From: Clostridia bacterium
GTDB taxonomy: Bacteria; Bacillota_A; Clostridia; Christensenellales; Borkfalkiaceae
Length of the DNA: 22,305 nucleotides
NCBI GenBank assembly: GCA_017504735.1
Contig: JAFVQP010000203.1
Coordinates: 1 to 22,305, forward strand
Reading direction: 5' to 3'
The position numbers and the translations under genes are program-made. Positions 1 through 7,400 of the stretch are shown one piece after another (position 1 is the first letter of the stretch; the number at the start of each line of letters is the position of its first letter). The notes beneath the pieces were generated by a model. It made no database searches. It was not told the DNA's origin and saw only the letters and a list, made by a program, of their open reading frames with translations.

Positions 1-70
1 CCTTGGTTTACCTTGTTTTTTTCTTTAGAAAAAAAATTCTTAAATATATTATATAACACTTTCACAAGAA

Positions 71-99
71 TTGCAATTTATTTTTGAATTTGTTATAAT
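71..99 (+). promoter_or_regulatory. Sigma-A type promoter of cca
   Basis: TTGCAA at 71-76 and TATAAT at 94-99 are separated by exactly 17 bases, about 35 bases ahead of the cca start codon. The first 70 bases of the window are A/T-rich and show no gene. A ribosome site AGGAGG at 123-128 follows, 5 bases before the ATG at 134. Confidence 0.75.
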
Positions 100-133
100 A
101 TAATTATAAAAATTTTCAAAAAAGGAGGGTAAA

Positions 134-1504
134 ATGCTCGAAAAATTGAAAAAACTCATTCCTGAGCCACTTTTTCGCTTGGCGAAAGCGTGCAACACCC
201 CTCTTTACCTTGTAGGAGGCGCTGTCCGCGATACGCTTGCCGACTTAACCGCACAAAACAGAACGCTTGACTTGGATATTTGCTCCCCCATGCCTTTTGA
301 GGAGTTTTTATCCACCGCCAAAACGTGCGGTTTTACCCCCAAATCCATCTTTAAAAACACGGGTACCGTCAAGCTTTTAGATGAAAACAGAAACGAGTAC
401 GAATATTGCAGTTTCCGCTCCGACAAATACGTACGAGGCACCCATGTACCTGTTGAAATCTTTTTTACCGATAATATCGAGTTGGATGCACGCAGGCGCG
501 ACTTTACGGCAAACGCCGTATATTACGATATCAAAGGGGAGAAAATTGTCGATCCCTTAAACGGGGTAAAAGCGATACAAGAAAAGCGCCTTACCACCGT
601 TGCAGAAAGCAAAAAAGTGTTTGGTGAGGATGGTTTGCGTTTAATGCGTCTTGCACGGCAATCAGCATGCCTTGGCTTTACCCCCGATCAAGAATGTCTA
701 TTAGGGGCGAAAGAAAATGCCCCCTTAATCGACGACATTTCCCCCGAACGTATCTTTACAGAGCTTTCCCAGCTACTCCACGCGGATGAAAAATACGGTC
801 AAACTGATGGGGTTTATCGTGGGTTAAAGCTTTTAGACGAAACGGGCGTGCTTGCGCGGATTATGCCCGAGCTCACCCTTGGGAAAGGTATGGCGCAACG
901 TACCGATTTTCACAAATACGACGTATTGGAACATTCTCTGCGCGCCGCGGCATATGCAGATAAACGGGTGCGCCTTGCCTGCCTTTTGCACGACGTCGGC
1001 AAGCCTTTTTGTGCCTTACGCGATGGAAATAGTTATGCCCATCCCCAAGAAGGTGCAAGGCTGGCACAAGCGATTTTAACCCGCTTAAAAGCACCCAAAA
1101 AAGACATTCAACGCATACCTGCCCTCATCGAATGGCATATGTACGACCTAGATTGCAAAACAAGCGAAAACAAACTGCGCCGCTTTTTCGTCTCGCATTT
1201 AGATATTTTAGAAGACCTTTTATTGGTCAAGCAGGCGGACTTTTCCGCGTGCATGGACGATTTTTCCATCGCCCCTACCGTCAAGCGTTGGCGCGAGGTG
1301 TTAGAAAAAATGAAAGCGGAAAACGCCCCCTTGTCACTGAAGGAGCTTGCCTTGACAGGAAAGGACGTTTTAGAGTTAGGAATCCCCCAAAAAAAGGTTT
1401 CCGCGGTACTAAACGCCTTGCTTTCGCATACGGCAGTCAATCCAGCTGACAACAATAAAAAACGGCTTTCAAAGCTTGCCTTAGGTATTGAAAAAAATAT
1501 ATAA
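134..1504 (+). CDS. cca: CCA tRNA nucleotidyltransferase (class II, with HD domain)
   Basis: Adds or repairs the 3'-terminal CCA of tRNAs from CTP and ATP in the cytoplasm. The 456-residue protein begins with a polymerase-beta type nucleotidyltransferase head: GGAVRD at 28-33, the metal-binding pair D46/D48 in LDLDI, and RRDF at 121-124. The RNA-binding neck follows (ERIF near 205-208). An HD phosphohydrolase-type domain lies near 260-340, with LLHDVGK at 284-290. Family members with an HD domain are usually 420-480 residues, so the gene looks complete. The start is fixed by AGGAGG 5 bases upstream. It is transcribed alone from its own promoter and ends at a strong hairpin. A pure poly(A) polymerase of the same class cannot be excluded from sequence alone, but CCA addition is the default in Firmicutes. 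Confidence 0.92.
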   Translation: MLEKLKKLIPEPLFRLAKACNTPLYLVGGAVRDTLADLTAQNRTLDLDICSPMPFEEFLSTAKTCGFTPKSIFKNTGTVKLLDENRNEYEYCSFRSDKYVRGTHVPVEIFFTDNIELDARRRDFTANAVYYDIKGEKIVDPLNGVKAIQEKRLTTVAESKKVFGEDGLRLMRLARQSACLGFTPDQECLLGAKENAPLIDDISPERIFTELSQLLHADEKYGQTDGVYRGLKLLDETGVLARIMPELTLGKGMAQRTDFHKYDVLEHSLRAAAYADKRVRLACLLHDVGKPFCALRDGNSYAHPQEGARLAQAILTRLKAPKKDIQRIPALIEWHMYDLDCKTSENKLRRFFVSHLDILEDLLLVKQADFSACMDDFSIAPTVKRWREVLEKMKAENAPLSLKELALTGKDVLELGIPQKKVSAVLNALLSHTAVNPADNNKKRLSKLALGIEKNI

Positions 1505-1540
1505 CAAAACACGGCAAAATAATTGCCGTGTTTTGTTTTA
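1504..1540. terminator. Bidirectional intrinsic terminator between cca and galK
   Basis: A 14-bp perfect stem (1504-1517 with 1523-1536, loop AATAA) is flanked by T-rich sequence on the plus strand and by A-rich sequence that becomes T-rich on the minus strand. It sits between two convergent genes and can serve both. Confidence 0.85.
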
Positions 1541-1552
1541 AATATATTACTA

Positions 1553-2710
1553 TTATAATTTTTCCACGGTAATACCATCTTCAATCGAGGTCTCGTAAAA
1601 GCTTGCTTTATACCCGATTGCATCGTGATATGCCTGACTTACACGGCGGATGAATCCTTCCACCGCCGTCTTTTTTACAATGGAAATGGTACAACCGCCA
1701 AAACCAGCGCCGATCATACGCGAACCAAGACAATCCACCTCGTTACGAGCAAAAGAGCTTAACGCATCCAACTCTTTCCCCGTTACTTCGTACAAGTCAC
1801 GCAAGCTGTAATGGCTTTCATTTAACAATCTACCCAGCTCCACAATGTCGCCTTTTTTCAAGGCCTCTACCGCTTCGTTTACACGCGCACATTCCATTAC
1901 CACGTGTTCGGCACGCTTTCCTACCACACCGGGCAAAAGATATTTCACCTCGTTAAATTGCTTGGGGGTCACTTCCGCAAGACAATTCACGTCCAAAACC
2001 GTTTGAATTGCTTTCAATGCCGTTTCCACCTCTTGACGGCGCACGTTGTACTTACTTTCCACGAGGTTGTGGGGTTTGTTACAGTTTGCCACCACAAGAC
2101 AGTACTCCCCAAGCTGTAAGGGTACGTATTCGTATTCTAAAGTGGAGCAATCAAGCAAAACAGCGTGGTCCTTTTTTCCCATAGCGGAAGCAAATTGATC
2201 CATGATACCGCAGTTTACGCCCGCATACTTATTTTCCGCCTTTTGCGACAGCAAGGCAAGCTTTACCTTGTCATATGCAACGCCTGCATACTCACACAAA
2301 GTCACCGCCGTTGCTACTTCAATTGCCGCCGACGAGGAAAGACCGCTGCCGAACGGTACGGTGCAATCATAGTACAAATCGCACCCAACGATTTCCACCC
2401 CTTCTTCTTGCAGGAAGTAGGCAACCCCAGCCTGATAATTGCCGATTTTTAAATTCTTGTAGGAATCCAACTTATTTGTGTCAATTTCTACAATGCCGTC
2501 AATCCCGCGAAATGCCATACGGATGGTGTTTCCACCACGTTTTTTTCCATATACGTTGCAACGCAAATTAAGCGCAGCGGGAAATACTTTACCTCCGCAG
2601 TAATCGATATGTTCACCGATTACGTTAATACGGCCCGCCGCCGTGAATAAATCTTCGGGCTTTTCGCCAAAAATGCTCTCAAACTGCAAAATTGCATCCT
2701 TTTTTTCCAT
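1553..2710 (-). CDS. galK: Galactokinase
   Basis: Phosphorylates alpha-D-galactose to galactose-1-phosphate with ATP, the entry step of the Leloir pathway. The 385-residue protein carries the GHMP-kinase signatures in order: the galactokinase motif GRINVIGEHIDY at 26-37, the ATP-binding loop GSGLSSSAA at 121-129, NCGIMDQFAS at 166-175 with the catalytic-base aspartate D171, and the C-terminal GAGFGGC motif. Length is normal for the family. The start is supported by a TAAAGGAGTAAATT leader whose GGAG overlaps the end of the upstream Lgt-like gene, leaving only 3 bases between the two genes, so they are co-transcribed. No galT or galE is in the window, so the rest of the pathway must lie elsewhere. 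Confidence 0.93.
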   Translation of the reverse strand: MEKKDAILQFESIFGEKPEDLFTAAGRINVIGEHIDYCGGKVFPAALNLRCNVYGKKRGGNTIRMAFRGIDGIVEIDTNKLDSYKNLKIGNYQAGVAYFLQEEGVEIVGCDLYYDCTVPFGSGLSSSAAIEVATAVTLCEYAGVAYDKVKLALLSQKAENKYAGVNCGIMDQFASAMGKKDHAVLLDCSTLEYEYVPLQLGEYCLVVANCNKPHNLVESKYNVRRQEVETALKAIQTVLDVNCLAEVTPKQFNEVKYLLPGVVGKRAEHVVMECARVNEAVEALKKGDIVELGRLLNESHYSLRDLYEVTGKELDALSSFARNEVDCLGSRMIGAGFGGCTISIVKKTAVEGFIRRVSQAYHDAIGYKASFYETSIEDGITVEKL

Positions 2711-2713
2711 AAT

Positions 2714-3550
2714 TTACTCCTTTATACTTTTTTCCGTAGATATATTTTTCTTTTTGTGGAAATACCACACGCAAAGATAGGCAATCCCTGCGATAATCAT
2801 CAAAATTGCAATCAACTGCGAAGGGGAAAGCGAGGAAATAATCGTTTCACCGCGCTCATCTGAACGAGCGAATTCAATAAAAAAGCGCCAAACCCCATAC
2901 GCAATGACATAGATAGGCATCAGGGGAAATCTTCCCTTGTTTTCTCTGCCAAATTTCACAAAAAACAACCAACACAGCACCGCCGACAAAGCAAGCAGGA
3001 ACAACGCCTCGAACAACTGCACAGGCACCAGCTTTGCCGTTTCGTAGTAGACGCCGTCCACCACTACGTGATGATGGGTAACGCCGTACCACTTGTCGGT
3101 CAAGCCCCCGTGGCAACAACCTGCCGTCAGGCAACCGATTCGCCCCAAACCGTGCGCAAAAGGGATTAGGCAAGCCGCCATATCCGCAAGGGTTCCAAAC
3201 TGTCTTTGGGGTTCGTCATTCTTACACCAAAGCCTGCCAACGCCAAACCATACAAGTAAAAATCCAGCAATCCCAAAAATTAAACCACCGTAGAAGGTCA
3301 TGCCCGTTTCTTTGTTGATCACGAATTCACCCGTTTCTATCCAATTGTAAATCGCTTGGAAGAATACCGTACCAAACAGCCCCAGCGCAATCGCCGCCAT
3401 AAAGGCAATGATGAGCACCTTTTGCAGCTTTACTGAAAACTTACGCATGATACCCATACGATCCGCCGCAAGCATACACGAGACAATGCCTACGACCAAC
3501 ATAATATCATATATGCCCATCGTACCAAATAAAATAGGATACGGATACAT
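2714..3550 (-). CDS. Lgt-like prolipoprotein diacylglyceryl transferase family membrane protein
   Basis: An integral membrane protein of 278 residues with about seven hydrophobic segments, matching the fold of Lgt, which moves diacylglycerol from phosphatidylglycerol to the lipobox cysteine of prolipoproteins. Recognisable parts are YGG at 87-89 and a core H-x3-R-I-G-C near 133-140 (H133, R137). The classical signature after the arginine contains Asn and Glu residues; here it is replaced by a cysteine-rich stretch LTAGCCHGG at 141-149, with C140, C145 and C146. This is therefore a divergent Lgt-family branch whose substrate may not be a lipoprotein. The start follows AAGGAG by 8 bases. It lies first in a two-gene operon with galK and has a near-perfect promoter. 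Confident of the family, unsure of the reaction. Confidence 0.75.
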   Translation of the reverse strand: MYPYPILFGTMGIYDIMLVVGIVSCMLAADRMGIMRKFSVKLQKVLIIAFMAAIALGLFGTVFFQAIYNWIETGEFVINKETGMTFYGGLIFGIAGFLLVWFGVGRLWCKNDEPQRQFGTLADMAACLIPFAHGLGRIGCLTAGCCHGGLTDKWYGVTHHHVVVDGVYYETAKLVPVQLFEALFLLALSAVLCWLFFVKFGRENKGRFPLMPIYVIAYGVWRFFIEFARSDERGETIISSLSPSQLIAILMIIAGIAYLCVWYFHKKKNISTEKSIKE

Positions 3551-3563
3551 AGTAAAACTCCTT

Positions 3564-3582
3564 TTTATCTCTATGAGATAAA
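3564..3582. promoter_or_regulatory. Inverted repeat overlapping the lgt-like/galK transcription start (possible operator)
   Basis: TTTATCTC and GAGATAAA form 8-bp perfect arms around 3 bases. The repeat touches the -10 box and covers the expected transcription start, which is where a repressor would bind; it could equally be a short 5' mRNA hairpin. The regulator is not identifiable. Confidence 0.45.
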
Positions 3583-3610
3583 TTATACAACATCACCTCA
3601 TATTTGTCAA
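3582..3610 (-). promoter_or_regulatory. Promoter of the lgt-like/galK operon
   Basis: On the minus strand TTGACA (3605-3610) and TATAAT (3582-3587) are both exact consensus, with a 17-base spacer. This is the strongest promoter visible in the window. Confidence 0.85.
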
Positions 3611-3635
3611 CCCTATGAAGAAGAAAGTCCTTATA

Positions 3636-3663
3636 AAAAAACAAAACCGCGAAAAACGCGGTT
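3636..3663 (-). terminator. Intrinsic terminator of the cold-shock gene
   Basis: Minus-strand stem AACCGCG/CGCGGTT (3657-3663 with 3645-3651, loop of five T) followed by TTGTTTTTTT, just downstream of the csp stop codon. Confidence 0.85.
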
Positions 3664-3674
3664 CTATTTATGAT

Positions 3675-3887
3675 TTATAATGCTTGCACGTTAATCGCAC
3701 GCAGTTTTTCGGGATTTTTGGGATCCGCTTCCGTTTCATAGGAAACCTTTTGACCTTCTTTCAAACGTCTATACCCCTCCATCATAATCGCAGAGAAGTG
3801 TACGAACACGTCGTCTCCCCCTTCATCGCCGGCAATAAAGCCATACCCCTTTTCTGCGTTAAACCATTTCACTGTACCTTGTGCCAT
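3675..3887 (-). CDS. Cold-shock protein (CspA/CspB family)
   Basis: A 70-residue single-domain OB-fold protein that binds single-stranded RNA and DNA and acts as an RNA chaperone. It has the RNA-binding motifs RNP1 (KGYGFI, 13-18) and RNP2 (VFVHF, 27-31), and the conserved WFNAEKG start. Length is the family norm of 65-70. A strong AAGGAGG ribosome site precedes the ATG, the gene has its own promoter about 75 bases upstream and its own terminator, so it is monocistronic. The leader is moderately long, as is common for csp genes, but I see no recognisable thermoswitch in it. Confidence 0.95.
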   Translation of the reverse strand: MAQGTVKWFNAEKGYGFIAGDEGGDDVFVHFSAIMMEGYRRLKEGQKVSYETEADPKNPEKLRAINVQAL

Positions 3888-3961
3888 TTAGGTACCTCCT
3901 TCATAAGAATTTGATAAATTTGGCGCAAAGTACCCCCGTCATTTTTATCGATTGTGAAGTT

Positions 3962-3990
3962 ATTATACCATATCTTTTGCAACTTTGCAA
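3962..3990 (-). promoter_or_regulatory. Promoter of the cold-shock gene
   Basis: Minus strand TTGCAA (3985-3990), 17-base spacer, TATAAT (3962-3967). The -35 is part of a tandem TTGCAA repeat. It is divergent from the uppP promoter about 60 bases away. Confidence 0.75.
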
Positions 3991-4050
3991 TAGCAAAATG
4001 AAAAATTTTCACGAAAAATGCGTAAAATTTTCTTTTTATTTTGCATAGCA

Positions 4051-4079
4051 TTGACTTTATCGCCGTAAAATGTTATACT
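4051..4079 (+). promoter_or_regulatory. Promoter of uppP
   Basis: TTGACT (4051-4056), 17 bases, TATACT (4074-4079). It lies 33 bases ahead of the proposed uppP start codon, so the leader is short. Confidence 0.8.
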
Positions 4080-4112
4080 GTAAACATAATCGTGGATATG
4101 AAGGAGGTTAAA

Positions 4113-4973
4113 ATGGAATTTATTGAAATTTTAAAGGTCATTTTACTTGGCATTGTGGAAGGCATCACCGAATGGTTGCCTATCTCTAGCACGGGGCATA
4201 TGTTGCTTGTGGACGAGCTGTTTTCCTTAAAGCTGAGCGATGCGTTTAAAGAAATGTTTTTCGTTGTCATTCAGCTAGGTGCAATCCTTGCCGTCGTCGT
4301 ACTCTTCTTTAAAAAACTATTCCCTTTCCATATCGAGAAAAAAGAGGGTAAAACAAAGTTCAACGCAGACATGGGTATCTTTAATTTGTGGGGTAAAGTG
4401 TTGGTAGCGTGTTTACCTGCAGCTGTTTTAGGTATCCTTTTCGACGATTTATTAGAGGAATATTTACATACTCCTTTTATCATTGCCTTGATGCTTATTT
4501 TGTATGGCGTTGCCTTTATTTGGATTGAAAATCGCAATAAAAATAAAGAATTGCCTATCAAATCAACAGATGGGATTTCCTACAAGCAAGCCTTAATCAT
4601 CGGCGGGTTTCAGGTATTATCCCTGATCCCTGGCACTTCTCGTTCGGGTGCGACCATTCTCGGCGCTTTACTTATCGGCGTTACCCGCCCTGCCGGTGCA
4701 GAATTCACGTTCTTCCTCGCCATCCCCGTGATGGCTGGTGCAAGTGCCATCAAGCTTTTAAAATTTTTCTTGGAAGCAGGTGCAATGTCAGGCGCGGAAA
4801 TCGGTTATCTTCTTATCGGCGCAGCCGTGGCATTTGCCGTTTCCATGATAGCCATCAAGTTCTTGATGAACTTCGTGAAAAAACATGATTTCAAGGTGTT
4901 TGGCTGGTACAGAATTGCGCTTGGCGCATTGGTCATCGCAACCCTGGTTATCCCTTCTTTACTTTCCGCATAA
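4113..4973 (+). CDS. uppP: Undecaprenyl-diphosphatase (BacA/UppP)
   Basis: Dephosphorylates undecaprenyl pyrophosphate to the monophosphate carrier used for peptidoglycan and other envelope polymers; a multi-pass membrane enzyme whose family is linked to bacitracin resistance. The 286-residue protein has the two family signatures: EGITEWLPISSTGHM at 16-30 (E16, E20, S26, H29) and PGTSRSG at 173-179 with R178. At least seven hydrophobic segments are visible. I chose the ATG at 4113 because GGAGG ends 6 bases before it and the protein then begins as family members do; an upstream in-frame ATG at 4041 would lie ahead of the promoter. The gene is followed by its own terminator. Confidence 0.93.
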   Translation: MEFIEILKVILLGIVEGITEWLPISSTGHMLLVDELFSLKLSDAFKEMFFVVIQLGAILAVVVLFFKKLFPFHIEKKEGKTKFNADMGIFNLWGKVLVACLPAAVLGILFDDLLEEYLHTPFIIALMLILYGVAFIWIENRNKNKELPIKSTDGISYKQALIIGGFQVLSLIPGTSRSGATILGALLIGVTRPAGAEFTFFLAIPVMAGASAIKLLKFFLEAGAMSGAEIGYLLIGAAVAFAVSMIAIKFLMNFVKKHDFKVFGWYRIALGALVIATLVIPSLLSA

Positions 4974-4994
4974 ATTTTAACCCTAAAATAATAA

Positions 4995-5027
4995 CGGCGA
5001 CAATCGATTGATTGCCGCCGCTTTTTT
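4995..5027 (+). terminator. Intrinsic terminator of uppP
   Basis: Ten-base stem with one mismatch (4996-5005 with 5010-5019, loop GATT) followed by GC and six T. It lies between convergent uppP and the ACT gene. Confidence 0.8.
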
Positions 5028-5034
5028 ATGTCGC

Positions 5035-5436
5035 TTATATAATTTTCGCACCTTGCAAGGTGAGTATTTGCAACGCTTTTTCCACCGCCGCTGTCTTAAA
5101 GGCAATCTTCGCCTGCCCATCAACACCCGCATACGAATACATATATTCCACGCTGACACCGCCTTCTCCAAGCGCAATCAACAGTTCCGCAAGCGCACCT
5201 GCTTTGTCAGGGACTTCCACCCCAACCAACTCCACCTCGGAACACAAGTATCCCGCCTGCCTTAACGCAGAAATCGCCTTTGCGTTGTCTTCCGTGATGA
5301 TACGCAAAATACCAAATTCTTTGGTGTCCGCAATGGACAGCGCGTACAAGTTCACGTTGGCATCCTTTAACACCTTACAGCATGCGCTGGCTTTTCCTGC
5401 TTGGTTTTCCAAAAATACTGCTATTTGTTTAATCAT
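5035..5436 (-). CDS. Tandem ACT-domain protein of the ior-paaK operon
   Basis: A 133-residue protein made of two ACT domains (about 1-66 and 67-133), each a small amino-acid-binding regulatory fold. No catalytic domain is attached, so it probably senses an amino acid, most likely an aromatic one given its neighbours, and modulates the operon's enzymes or flux. Stand-alone ACT proteins next to phenylacetate-CoA ligase and indolepyruvate oxidoreductase genes are common in anaerobic Firmicutes and archaea; their biochemical role is not well defined. AGGGG 8 bases upstream supports the start. It is last in the operon, 55 bases after paaK. Confidence 0.82.
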   Translation of the reverse strand: MIKQIAVFLENQAGKASACCKVLKDANVNLYALSIADTKEFGILRIITEDNAKAISALRQAGYLCSEVELVGVEVPDKAGALAELLIALGEGGVSVEYMYSYAGVDGQAKIAFKTAAVEKALQILTLQGAKII

Positions 5437-5491
5437 ATTTTTACCCCTATTTACAATTCATCTCGTACCTGCCTGGCACCTTTTGCACATT

Positions 5492-6796
5492 TTAGAGTTT
5501 TCTTCTATCCGTAATGCGTTTTGATTTCCCCTCGCTGCGTTCCACTGTACCAGGGGAAACAAGGGTAATTTTCGCACTTACCGACAGTGCCGATGCCATA
5601 TCGGAAGAAAGCGCCCTGCGGATTTCTTCCACGTGGGAAACCTCATCCACCGAAACGGAAGGTGACAATTCCACCACAATCTCCATTGTATCCAAATTGT
5701 TGATACGATCCACGTTGATGTGATAATGCGGCTCGACGTTAGGATTTTTCAATAGTACGCTTTCAATCTGCGAAGGGAAGACGTTTACCCCGCGGATAAT
5801 CAGCATATCGTCGCTTCTACCCGTAATCTTATTGAGCTTCACCGACGTTCTGCCACAAGGACAAGGATTGTCGTTGAGGCTGGCGATATCTCTCGTGCGA
5901 TAACGCAATAACGGCATCCCTTCTTTGGTCAAGGTTGTCACTACTAACTCGCCCGATTCCCCATAAGGTAGGGGTTGCAAGGTATCCACGTCCACAATTT
6001 CAGGATAAAAATGATCGTCCTGGAAATGCATCCCCGTCTTAAATTGACAATCACACGCCACACCAGGCCCTGCAATTTCACTTAAACCATAAATGTCACA
6101 CGCACGAATCCCCAAGCGTTTTTCGATGTCCTCACGCATCCCTTCCGACCAAGCTTCCGCCCCGAAAACACCGCCCTTCAACTTGATATCCACCCCAGGT
6201 TTCAAACCAAGCTTTTCAATCTCTTCCGCAAGATAAATGATATAAGAAGGCGTACAGCAAATGATATCCGCCCCAAAATCAGCAAGCAACTGTATTTGCT
6301 TTTGGGTATTCCCTGCGGATGCAGGCACCACTACCGCGCCAAGTTTTTCTCCGCCGTAATGCATCCCCAAACCGCCCGTAAACAAGCCGTAACCATAGGA
6401 GACGTGCACAACGCTATCCTTGTCGGCACCTGCCATTACCAACGAACGCGCCGCACATTCCCCCCACATATCAATGTCATTTTGCGTATAACCTGCCACA
6501 GTCAGTTTACCCGTCGTTGCGCTAGAAGCGTGCAAGCGCACCAAATCCTTTCTAGGGCGCGCCATCATCCCAAACGGATACGCATCACGCAAATCCTGCT
6601 TAACCGTAAACGGCAGTTTGTAAATATCGTCAATCGATTTGATGTCCTCAGGCTTGAGTTTCATCGCATCCATTTTTGCTCGGTAAGGTTTTTGGTTTTC
6701 GTACACGTACCGAACCATTTTTACCAATCTTTCCGATTGTAAAGCCTTTTTCTCCGCCTTGCTCATTGTCTCAATTTCTTTTTGGAAATATTGCAT
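5492..6796 (-). CDS. paaK: Phenylacetate-CoA ligase (AMP-forming)
   Basis: A 434-residue acyl-adenylate-forming enzyme that couples an aryl acetate such as phenylacetate or indoleacetate with CoA through an acyl-AMP. In this operon it may also run in reverse on the aryl-acetyl-CoA made by IorAB. Visible motifs are the phosphate loop SSATTGKLTV at 91-100, the adenylate motif YGLSEIAGPG, the ribose/hinge region around RYRTRD, and the C-terminal small domain. In most PaaK proteins the loop reads SSGTTGKPT, so the Gly-to-Ala and Pro-to-Leu changes are unusual. I prefer the ATG at 6796, which has GAGG six bases upstream, over the in-frame GTG at 6808. It sits 33 bases after iorB. Confidence 0.88.
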   Translation of the reverse strand: MQYFQKEIETMSKAEKKALQSERLVKMVRYVYENQKPYRAKMDAMKLKPEDIKSIDDIYKLPFTVKQDLRDAYPFGMMARPRKDLVRLHASSATTGKLTVAGYTQNDIDMWGECAARSLVMAGADKDSVVHVSYGYGLFTGGLGMHYGGEKLGAVVVPASAGNTQKQIQLLADFGADIICCTPSYIIYLAEEIEKLGLKPGVDIKLKGGVFGAEAWSEGMREDIEKRLGIRACDIYGLSEIAGPGVACDCQFKTGMHFQDDHFYPEIVDVDTLQPLPYGESGELVVTTLTKEGMPLLRYRTRDIASLNDNPCPCGRTSVKLNKITGRSDDMLIIRGVNVFPSQIESVLLKNPNVEPHYHINVDRINNLDTMEIVVELSPSVSVDEVSHVEEIRRALSSDMASALSVSAKITLVSPGTVERSEGKSKRITDRRKL

Positions 6797-6829
6797 AGTC
6801 TCCCTCACATAATCGCTTCTTGTATAAGC

Positions 6830-7399
6830 TTATACTCTTTCGTAACCCAAATCAAACGCCGTCAAATTCAACTGTAAAAATTTCGACGGCACACAAGCGG
6901 AAACGGCTTCACACATCTTTGCCTTGTCAAAGCCGCAAAGTTTACTCAATGCGCCAAGCATTACTATATTCGCCGCCTTTTCACTGCCTGCTTCCATTGC
7001 CCATTGTTGCGCCTTCACAAAATACGTTTTCCCGACGGACAAAGCAAGCTTTTCCTTGATATCGTCGGGGTAAGCCGCCGCACCCGTGATGCAGGGCATC
7101 GGTAAAATTTGTTCGTCATTAACAAGTAAAACGCCTTCCTTTTTCAAATAATGCTTTACCCGCATTGCTTCCAACGCTTCAAAAGCAATGACGATATCTG
7201 CGCCCCCTTCCCATATCACGGGAGAATATACCTTATCCCCGATACGTGCGTGGGTGACAACACTACCGCCGCGTTGACTCATACCATGGATTTCGCTCAA
7301 TTTACAATCCTTATCGCAAAGCATTGCGTATGTCCCAAGCACTCGGCTAGCAAGTAAAGTGCCTTGACCGCCAACACCTGCAATCAAAATGTTCGTCAT
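6830..7399 (-). CDS. iorB: Indolepyruvate:ferredoxin oxidoreductase, beta subunit
   Basis: Gamma-domain subunit of the 2-oxoacid:ferredoxin oxidoreductase that decarboxylates aryl pyruvates to aryl-acetyl-CoA, CO2 and reduced ferredoxin. The 189-residue protein opens with the typical GVGGQGTLLAS at 8-18 and has SQRGGSV at 41-47, both hallmarks of this subunit. Length matches the family (about 190-200). Its ATG lies 1 base after the iorA stop, with GGAGGG just upstream inside iorA, so the two subunits are translationally coupled. No cofactor cysteines are expected here; the Fe-S clusters and thiamine site are on IorA. Confidence 0.92.
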   Translation of the reverse strand: MTNILIAGVGGQGTLLASRVLGTYAMLCDKDCKLSEIHGMSQRGGSVVTHARIGDKVYSPVIWEGGADIVIAFEALEAMRVKHYLKKEGVLLVNDEQILPMPCITGAAAYPDDIKEKLALSVGKTYFVKAQQWAMEAGSEKAANIVMLGALSKLCGFDKAKMCEAVSACVPSKFLQLNLTAFDLGYERV

Positions 7400-7400
7400 A

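Noticed and set aside
3954..3961. A GTGAAGTT octamer next to the cold-shock promoter, as a member of the repeat family.
   Set aside because: It is a single copy with no flanking hairpins or second unit; one chance occurrence is expected in a window this size.
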